Source of the DNA: an uncultured Alistipes sp.
Lineage (GTDB): Bacteria > Bacteroidota > Bacteroidia > Bacteroidales > UBA932
NCBI GenBank assembly: GCA_900544175.1
Contig: UQUN01000042.1
Location: 1 to 11,361, forward strand
DNA length: 11,361 nucleotides
Direction: 5' to 3'
Shown here: piece after piece, positions 7,077-11,361 of the stretch
Layout of the letters: each line of letters opens with the position of its first letter
Position numbering within the stretch: the first letter of the stretch is position 1
Made by a program: the position numbers and the translations under genes
The notes under the pieces: model-generated
Told to the model about the DNA's origin: nothing
Seen by the model: the letters and a program-made list of their open reading frames with translations, nothing else
Databases searched by the model: none

Positions 7077-8328
7077 CCGTGATATCATCGTCGCGGCGGT
7101 CTTCCAGTTCGATGAGATAGAACTCAGCGGAAGGTGTCTCCACATATTTCACATCATCGATCTCCGCCCCCGGATATTCGGCATTGAGAGTGCTGAGCAC
7201 TGCATCGGGCAGTTCGGAGCGGCGCACATCCCACTCTGTCCATACCCATTCACCTGCACCGTTGAAATACACATTCTTCTCCCTGCCGTCGTGCCATATC
7301 TCCACCTCCAGATAACCGTCATCCCAGTCTCTCTCCTGGATACGGGCACCAGGATACATCTGCTCGATCAAAGCGGCGACATCACCGTCCACGGCAGGAC
7401 CGCCGCCGTTGCCTCCCCAGTTGTCTCCGCCTTCAACTACACGGACTGTCCCGTCAGCAAATACGTCCACCTTGATATCATCATCCCTGTACTCCAGGTC
7501 GAAGCGGTAGAACTCCTCCTGGGGAGTCTGATAGAAGTCCACATCATCAATCCAGTACTCTCCGTACTCGGAGCTCTCCAGGGCCGCCATTATCTCTGCC
7601 GGCACATCATTGACGCGGACCTCCGTCTTGGTATACAGCCAGTTCTCGGACCTGTCGAACAGCAGTTCCCTGCACACGCGGCCATCGATGATCTCCACCT
7701 CGGTCATTCCGTCCTCGACATCTATCTCCACTATACGCGAACCGGGATAACGGGTCTCGATGAACTCAAAGATACCCTGAGCAGGATTGTCTGGGATATA
7801 GTCGTCATAGTCATAATCTTTCTCAGCATCGACCACCGTCTTCACCAGCACCCCGTCCTCGGAATAATAAAGGTCCACTTCCTGCATGACACCGTCTGCA
7901 TTGGTGCCCTCCACCTCTATGATATAGATAAGCTCCACCCCGTTTCTGAGCAACATATCCACGTCATCTATGCGCCAGTCGGCATATTCGCCCGCGGCGA
8001 AAGAAGTCTTCACCGTCTCGGGGAGCATATCAAACGGGATGTCCGTCTCCGTCATCTGCCAGTCACAGCGCGAGTCGAACCAGGCCGAATAACGCACACG
8101 GTCCGAATCCGCCTTAACTACGGCAGCGGTAAAGTCCGCTACATAATAACCGCTTTTCTCCGACCACACGACATCCTGGGCGTCCGGATACTTCTCCAGA
8201 AGAGCTGCCTGCAGTTCATTCCTCAATTCGTCGTTGATACCACCTTCCGGACCCTGCTTATTGCAGGAGGTTGTAATAACCATAAGAGACAAAATACACC
8301 CTGATACAATAAGTTTTAAATACTTCAT
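7045..8328 (-). CDS. Lipoprotein with three PepSY-like (DUF2874-type) units
   Basis: With the start at 8328 this is a 427-residue lipoprotein. MKYLKLIVSGCILSLMVITT is followed by S-C, a lipobox with C22 as the lipidated residue. The frame is open to an ATG at 8394, but that start would place 22 polar residues before the signal peptide, so 8328 is preferred. Three related units of about 115-130 residues follow, at roughly 33-165, 183-298 and 314-426. Each has a helical opening with a YPxA or YPGxxI motif (EKYPDAQDV, ETRYPGSRIVEI, EQMYPGARIQER), then W/Y-rich strands and a second half containing IDDV (120-123, 260-263, 390-393). Units 2 and 3 end in a DDDI(K/T)V strand and a DGT turn. This pattern fits the PepSY-like family common in Bacteroidales, whose biochemical role is poorly known. 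The protein is very acidic. The gene lies 80 nt downstream of the single-unit PepSY-like gene. Lipid anchoring to the inner or outer membrane cannot be decided. Confidence 0.85.
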   Translation of the reverse strand: MKYLKLIVSGCILSLMVITTSCNKQGPEGGINDELRNELQAALLEKYPDAQDVVWSEKSGYYVADFTAAVVKADSDRVRYSAWFDSRCDWQMTETDIPFDMLPETVKTSFAAGEYADWRIDDVDMLLRNGVELIYIIEVEGTNADGVMQEVDLYYSEDGVLVKTVVDAEKDYDYDDYIPDNPAQGIFEFIETRYPGSRIVEIDVEDGMTEVEIIDGRVCRELLFDRSENWLYTKTEVRVNDVPAEIMAALESSEYGEYWIDDVDFYQTPQEEFYRFDLEYRDDDIKVDVFADGTVRVVEGGDNWGGNGGGPAVDGDVAALIEQMYPGARIQERDWDDGYLEVEIWHDGREKNVYFNGAGEWVWTEWDVRRSELPDAVLSTLNAEYPGAEIDDVKYVETPSAEFYLIELEDRRDDDITVRISPDGTLL

Positions 8329-8408
8329 AATTTTTGTTTTTGTTGATTTCACTGAATTAATGCGGCATGCACATTTATGTGACACACCCTGCAAAAAACG
8401 GGACGCGC

Positions 8409-8849
8409 TTAGTCATCCATGTCGATGAGATTGTAATTCAAATCGAAAGTGAGCTCAAGGCCGTTGGTCAGACTCACCTCCACATCACGGCGGCCACGGT
8501 CGATGGAGTGGATATGCACTCCGGGAAAATTGGTGTCCACATAGGTCGCAATCTGCTCGGGCACCACACCATCAGGAAGGACCGAGTACTTGCAGTCCAC
8601 CTCTTTCCACTGTCCGTCCTTATAGAACTCTATCTTGATAGAGTTGGTGAACATCACCTCATAGCGGACTTCCATGAAATCGCGCTCCTCCTTGGCGAAG
8701 GATACCTTCTGATCTGAGAAGTAGGTGTTTATAAACTCCTGGGCCGCTGCAGGAAGCTGGTTGAACTGAATGGGACGGTCATTGTCCGCATGTGCGGCAG
8801 TCACTGAAAGAAGCAGCACGGACACTGCTATGAACATAATCTTTTTCAT
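8409..8849 (-). CDS. Small periplasmic PepSY-like protein
   Basis: A 146-residue protein with a clear type I signal peptide (MKKIMFIAVSVLLLSVTAAHA, cleavage expected after A21). The mature part is one PepSY-like (DUF2874-type) unit. It has a helix with QEFINTYFSDQKVSFAKEER at 37-56, then strands YEVMFTNSIKIEFYKDGQWK at 63-82, then a second half starting VVPEQIATYVDTNFPGVHIH at 95-114. It is probably soluble in the periplasm, since there is no lipobox and no later membrane segment. It lies 78 nt downstream of the sensor kinase and upstream of the three-unit PepSY-like lipoprotein, all in one direction. A promoter-like box sits in front of it, so it may be transcribed both from its own promoter and by read-through. 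Its molecular function is unknown. Binding to the kinase or to exported proteins is only an inference. Confidence 0.88.
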   Translation of the reverse strand: MKKIMFIAVSVLLLSVTAAHADNDRPIQFNQLPAAAQEFINTYFSDQKVSFAKEERDFMEVRYEVMFTNSIKIEFYKDGQWKEVDCKYSVLPDGVVPEQIATYVDTNFPGVHIHSIDRGRRDVEVSLTNGLELTFDLNYNLIDMDD

Positions 8850-8898
8850 TGTTTTGCTTTTTTTAATAATTATTACTGTCTGTTTTATTTTCGCAATG

Positions 8899-8906
8899 CA
8901 AAGATT
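8899..8906 (-). promoter_or_regulatory. Possible -7 box of the PepSY-like gene
   Basis: AATCTTTG on the minus strand (8906-8899), followed by CA, differs from TAnnTTTG at one position. It lies about 50 nt before the ATG at 8849, in AT-rich DNA. No good -33 element is seen 19-21 nt upstream. It would allow the two PepSY-like genes to be expressed apart from the two-component genes. Confidence 0.35.
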
Positions 8907-8927
8907 GTCCTCGATTCTGAAATGAAT

Positions 8928-10202
8928 TTAAAATTTCGGCCATTTTACGGAAAATTTATGCATTTTCTCCTCAAAAGAGTACCGGACCTCCAGATTACAG
9001 TACCTCTGAATAGCCCCGACAATAGCAAGTCCGAGTCCAAGCGCCCCCTCCCGGCCACCGCTCTTGTAGAAACGCTCGAAGATGTGCTCTGCATCCAGCG
9101 GAGTCTGGCCAGTATTGGATATTTCCAAGGTACGTCCTGAGATTCTGACACATATGCGTCCTTGAGCGGGAGTATATATAAAGGCATTCTTCAGCAGATT
9201 GTTTACTAAAGCTGATGCCAGCGACTCGTTCATCTCCACCTCCAGATTGCTCTCCGGCATCGGGAAATCCACTTCTATTTCCTTGTCCTCGTATATCTCC
9301 GAGAATATCTCCACACTCTCCTGGACCACCTTCGGAATGCAGACAAGGGTCTTCTCCGGGAATTGTCCGTTGTCTATTTTCGTAAGCATGAGCAGAGTAC
9401 GGTTGAGTCTCACCACAGAGCCCAAAGTGCGCTGTATGCCCATCAGTTCCTCCATCTGCTTCCTGGTAAGCTCTGTATTGTCTATAAGCCACTCCACCCG
9501 GTTGCCGATCACCGCCAACGGAGTCTGCAGCTCATGCGAGGCATTGCCTATAAATTCCTTCTGCGCCTCAAAAGCCTTCTGATAACGGCTGAGTGCCTGC
9601 TCGGCGGCCGTATTGAGTTTCCGGAACTCGGTGATGTCTGTCGGATTGTCCAATGGAGGGTTTCCGCCGCCTATCCTGAACCTGTCAAGCCAGCCCAACA
9701 GCTTGTAAAACGGCCTCATGTTGCGGTAGAAAACCAGCACGGTGACCAGCATGACCGTCAATAGCAGGAGAACATACAGGGCCACTATCCACACCAGCGT
9801 AGAGCGCATCAGTTCCTGCTTGTCTATAGTAGGAGTATACACCTTCAACAGATAATACTCCCCGTCATCCATCATGAAGACAGTGGTCAGCACGCGGGAA
9901 GGCTCATACCCTATCAGAGGAAAATACTGCTCGCTGTAGTAGTAGCGTATCTGAGGATAATCCCGTGCGAACTGCTCCCCTACCGGAATGATATCGTACA
10001 TGATATTGGTTCCTTCATTGGCCGGCAGCTCATTGCCCGAAAGAGCCCTTTCTATGACCAGCTCGGTAAACAGGTCAAGAGAGTCATCCGTCTCATCGTT
10101 GACATCGTCCATCATCTTGAAATAGAAAAGCGCGGCCCAAGCGGCCATCAGAGGCAGCAGAACCAGGGCAAGCCTGAGAGTTATGCGGTAAATGAGCTTC
10201 AT
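8928..10202 (-). CDS. Sensor histidine kinase (HisKA/HATPase_c), membrane-bound
   Basis: A 424-residue class I sensor kinase. TM1 is at about 9-29 and TM2 at about 134-158, enclosing a periplasmic sensor region of some 100 residues with an acidic start (DDVNDETDDSLD) and no recognised fold. A short linker leads to the HisKA dimerisation helix containing ASHELQTPLA at 221-230, in which H223 is the autophosphorylated His. The ATPase domain has the N-box NNLLKNAFIYTP with N339, an F-box IFERFYK at 374-380 and the G2 box GALGLGLAI at 386-394. The G1 position reads ISNTGQTP (361-368), with Asn-Thr-Gly instead of the classical DxGxG. The gene overlaps the upstream regulator by 4 nt (ATGA), so the two are translationally coupled and form a cognate pair. 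The signal sensed is unknown; the adjacent PepSY-like genes suggest an envelope cue. Confidence 0.95.
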   Translation of the reverse strand: MKLIYRITLRLALVLLPLMAAWAALFYFKMMDDVNDETDDSLDLFTELVIERALSGNELPANEGTNIMYDIIPVGEQFARDYPQIRYYYSEQYFPLIGYEPSRVLTTVFMMDDGEYYLLKVYTPTIDKQELMRSTLVWIVALYVLLLLTVMLVTVLVFYRNMRPFYKLLGWLDRFRIGGGNPPLDNPTDITEFRKLNTAAEQALSRYQKAFEAQKEFIGNASHELQTPLAVIGNRVEWLIDNTELTRKQMEELMGIQRTLGSVVRLNRTLLMLTKIDNGQFPEKTLVCIPKVVQESVEIFSEIYEDKEIEVDFPMPESNLEVEMNESLASALVNNLLKNAFIYTPAQGRICVRISGRTLEISNTGQTPLDAEHIFERFYKSGGREGALGLGLAIVGAIQRYCNLEVRYSFEEKMHKFSVKWPKF

Positions 10203-10894
10203 TCTTCCTGCTGTTGCGGTAATTCCACCAGTTTGTACCCGAAACCGTAGGCAGCCTTTATCTCTATATCCGCTCCGGCCGCCTGCAGCTTCTTCCTCAG
10301 ATTCTTCATCTGCGCATAGACGAAATGGAAATCATCAGCCTGGTCGGCATGATCGCCCCAGACCGCCTCGGCCAGCACAGACTTGTCTACAATATGATTG
10401 GGACGCTGCATGAAGTAAAGCAGGATATCGAACTCCTTCTTCAGCAGTTCTACAGACTTGCCGTCTATCTCCACAAGTCCGTTGTCGGGCTGAAGATGGA
10501 CATTCCCGTATTCAATAGCCAGATTGCCTCCGCTCCGGCCACGTCTGAGGACACTGCGGATACGCGCCTTGAGCTCCGCCATGTGGAACGGCTTGGGCAG
10601 GTAGTCATCCGCTCCTTTCTCCAGGCCATAGACCTTGTCGTCCAGAGAGTCCTTGGCCGAGATGATGATTACGTTCTCCCTCTTATGCAGTTCCTTTATG
10701 TGATCCAGCAGCTTCAGGCCGCTTCCGCCGGGCAGCATGATATCCAGCAGTATGCAGTCATAAGTATACCCTGAGATCTTTGCGTCGGCCTCCGCGAAGT
10801 CCGATGCGGTCTCCACCACGTACCTTTCCTCTGCCAAGGCCCTTCGCATCAGTTCCCTGAGTGACGGATCATCCTCAACTATAAGCAATTTCAT
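10199..10894 (-). CDS. OmpR/PhoB-family response regulator
   Basis: A 231-residue cytoplasmic transcription regulator. The receiver domain (1-118) has the acidic pair E7/D8-D9, phosphoacceptor D51 in LLDIMLPG, S79 at the switch Thr/Ser position and the conserved K101 in LPKPF. The DNA-binding winged helix covers about 125-225. It includes the ELLKKEFDILLYFM helix region, a recognition helix around DDFHFVYAQMKNLRKKL at 187-203 and the wing hairpin AYGFGYKL. Length and architecture are normal for the family. It is the first gene of the minus-strand group and its stop overlaps the kinase start by 4 nt. The ATG at 10894 gives MKLLIVEDD, the standard N-terminus. Its targets are unknown. The downstream PepSY-like genes and its own promoter are the obvious candidates. 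Confidence 0.96.
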   Translation of the reverse strand: MKLLIVEDDPSLRELMRRALAEERYVVETASDFAEADAKISGYTYDCILLDIMLPGGSGLKLLDHIKELHKRENVIIISAKDSLDDKVYGLEKGADDYLPKPFHMAELKARIRSVLRRGRSGGNLAIEYGNVHLQPDNGLVEIDGKSVELLKKEFDILLYFMQRPNHIVDKSVLAEAVWGDHADQADDFHFVYAQMKNLRKKLQAAGADIEIKAAYGFGYKLVELPQQQEE

Positions 10895-10918
10895 GACAGT
10901 ATCCTCTAAAAAACATTA

Positions 10919-10947
10919 CAAATTTAGTTATGAATTCTAAAAAGAAA
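10919..10947 (-). promoter_or_regulatory. Probable promoter of the two-component operon
   Basis: On the minus strand TAAATTTG (10926-10919) matches TAnnTTTG exactly. TTTC at 10947-10944, 17 nt upstream, is a weak -33 element. Transcription would begin near 10912, leaving a leader of about 18 nt before the regulator ATG. It is back to back with the tRNA-Pro promoter. Confidence 0.5.
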
Positions 10948-10971
10948 CTGAAATTATTACAAATAATGCCT

Positions 10972-10979
10972 TATATTTG
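10972..10979 (+). promoter_or_regulatory. -7 box of the tRNA-Pro promoter
   Basis: TATATTTG at 10972-10979 matches TAnnTTTG exactly and is followed by CA. It ends 12 nt before the tRNA 5' end, so transcription would start a few bases ahead of the mature tRNA. A partial -33 (CTG at 10948-10950) lies 21 nt upstream. An imperfectly spaced palindrome, ATTATT-ACA-AATAAT at 10953-10967, sits between the two elements. Confidence 0.55.
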
Positions 10980-10991
10980 CACCCACATATT

Positions 10992-11065
10992 CGGGGTGTG
11001 GCGCAGTTGGCTAGCGCACCTGCTTTGGGAGCAGGGGGTCGAAGGTTCGAGTCCTTTTACCCCGA
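10992..11065 (+). tRNA. tRNA-Pro (anticodon TGG)
   Basis: The 74-nt sequence folds into a full cloverleaf. The acceptor stem CGGGGTG/TACCCCG closes with one G-T pair. The D-stem is GCGC/GCGC with a 9-nt loop containing GTTGG. The anticodon stem CCTGC/GCAGG encloses loop TTTGGGA with anticodon TGG. A 5-nt variable loop is followed by T-stem GAAGG/CCTTT with loop TTCGAGT. The discriminator base is A at 11065. CCA is not encoded, so it must be added after transcription. The UGG anticodon can read most or all CCN proline codons. Confidence 0.97.
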
Positions 11066-11074
11066 CAGAATATC

Positions 11075-11109
11075 AAGCAGTTACAGTCTCTGTGGCTGCT
11101 TTTGTTTTT
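11075..11109 (+). terminator. Intrinsic terminator of tRNA-Pro
   Basis: AAGCAGTTACAG (11075-11086) pairs with CTGTGGCTGCTT (11090-11101). The 12-bp stem contains two central T-G wobble pairs and a 3-nt loop, and is followed by TTGTTTTT. It begins 10 nt after the tRNA 3' end, so this tRNA is probably transcribed alone. Confidence 0.85.
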
Positions 11110-11361
11110 CTCGCCGACCTTGGGTACGACAACATTGTCACATGACTTTCCGGTTGTCCCAAAAGACTATGCCCGTCTCCACCTCCATGATATTGAAGCA
11201 GCCCGAGCCACCTACTTTTCCCGGTAGTACAGAAGGACTATATTGAGAATAAAGTCTATCCCGAGAAGGATTTGACCATATGCGCTCTACGAGATTTTGT
11301 GGTTCAGTCGATTTTCAGTGGGGATATGCATGTAGTTCATGGGTCGCAAGAAACCTCTCCT
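11110..11361. other. Region without a supportable gene after tRNA-Pro
   Basis: No complete gene is seen up to the window edge. Plus-strand reading gives two short coding-like peptides in different frames, up to the TAG at 11225 and from 11197 to the edge. The minus strand has a 58-codon frame at 11138-11314 with no suitable start. Any of these could be chance or the remains of a broken gene. No repeat of the tRNA 3' end, which would mark an integration site, is visible in the window. Confidence 0.4.

Noticed and set aside
7291..8304. 337-residue plus-strand open frame opposite the lipoprotein gene
   Set aside because: It is wholly antisense to a gene with a lipobox and repeated domains. It is rich in His/Ile/Leu from reversed acidic codons and has no recognisable domain or signal.
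8370..8381. Small palindrome CACAT-TT-ATGTG between the two PepSY-like genes
   Set aside because: Five-base arms with a 2-nt centre are too short to support as an operator or terminator, and no matching site was found near the other promoters.
10992..11065. tRNA-Pro as the attachment site of an integrated element
   Set aside because: No copy of the tRNA 3' end and no integrase gene were found in the window. The question stays open beyond 11361.
10930..11246. Two plus-strand frames running through tRNA-Pro (10930-11145 and 10977-11246)
   Set aside because: Both translate the tRNA and its terminator, so the frames are accidental.
1..11361. CRISPR array, insertion sequence or toxin-antitoxin module
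   Set aside because: No regularly spaced repeats, transposase motifs or paired small toxin/antitoxin genes were seen on either strand.

Overview
The window looks like chromosomal DNA from a member of Bacteroidota, most likely order Bacteroidales. The signs are a single-chain SecD-SecF fusion, promoter-like TAnnTTTG boxes in AT-rich intergenic DNA with little Shine-Dalgarno signal, tandem PepSY-like (DUF2874-type) secreted proteins, a lipobox ending in S-C, and a SPOR/PD40 envelope protein. Genus cannot be fixed from sequence alone. No insertion sequence, CRISPR array, phage gene or toxin-antitoxin module was recognised.

Layout. (1) 1-94, minus: the first 31 codons of a probably exported protein that runs off the window. 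(2) 206-3295, minus: secDF, ended by a hairpin terminator at 126-158. (3) 3296-3418: a compact divergent promoter region. (4) 3419-6825, plus: a tight three-gene operon. It encodes an exported PD40/coiled-coil/double-SPOR protein, a short membrane NfeD protein and the flotillin-like protein FloA. (5) 6826-7044: a convergent junction with two hairpins and one doubtful small ORF. (6) 10894 down to 7045, minus: an OmpR-type response regulator and its sensor kinase, overlapping by 4 nt. They are followed by a small periplasmic PepSY-like protein and a lipoprotein made of three PepSY-like units. (7) 10972-11109, plus: tRNA-Pro(TGG) with its own promoter and a strong intrinsic terminator. (8) 11110-11361: no gene that can be supported, though both strands carry short coding-like peptides.

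How the genes may work together. SecDF drives late steps of Sec export, on which the secreted proteins here would depend. The SPOR/PD40-NfeD-FloA operon suggests a link between an inner-membrane flotillin scaffold and a peptidoglycan-binding periplasmic protein. The two-component system next to two exported PepSY-like proteins resembles an envelope-sensing module whose secreted members could be targets or modulators of the kinase. These two functional links are inferred from gene order and domain content. The individual family assignments of SecDF, FloA, NfeD, kinase, regulator and tRNA are firm.
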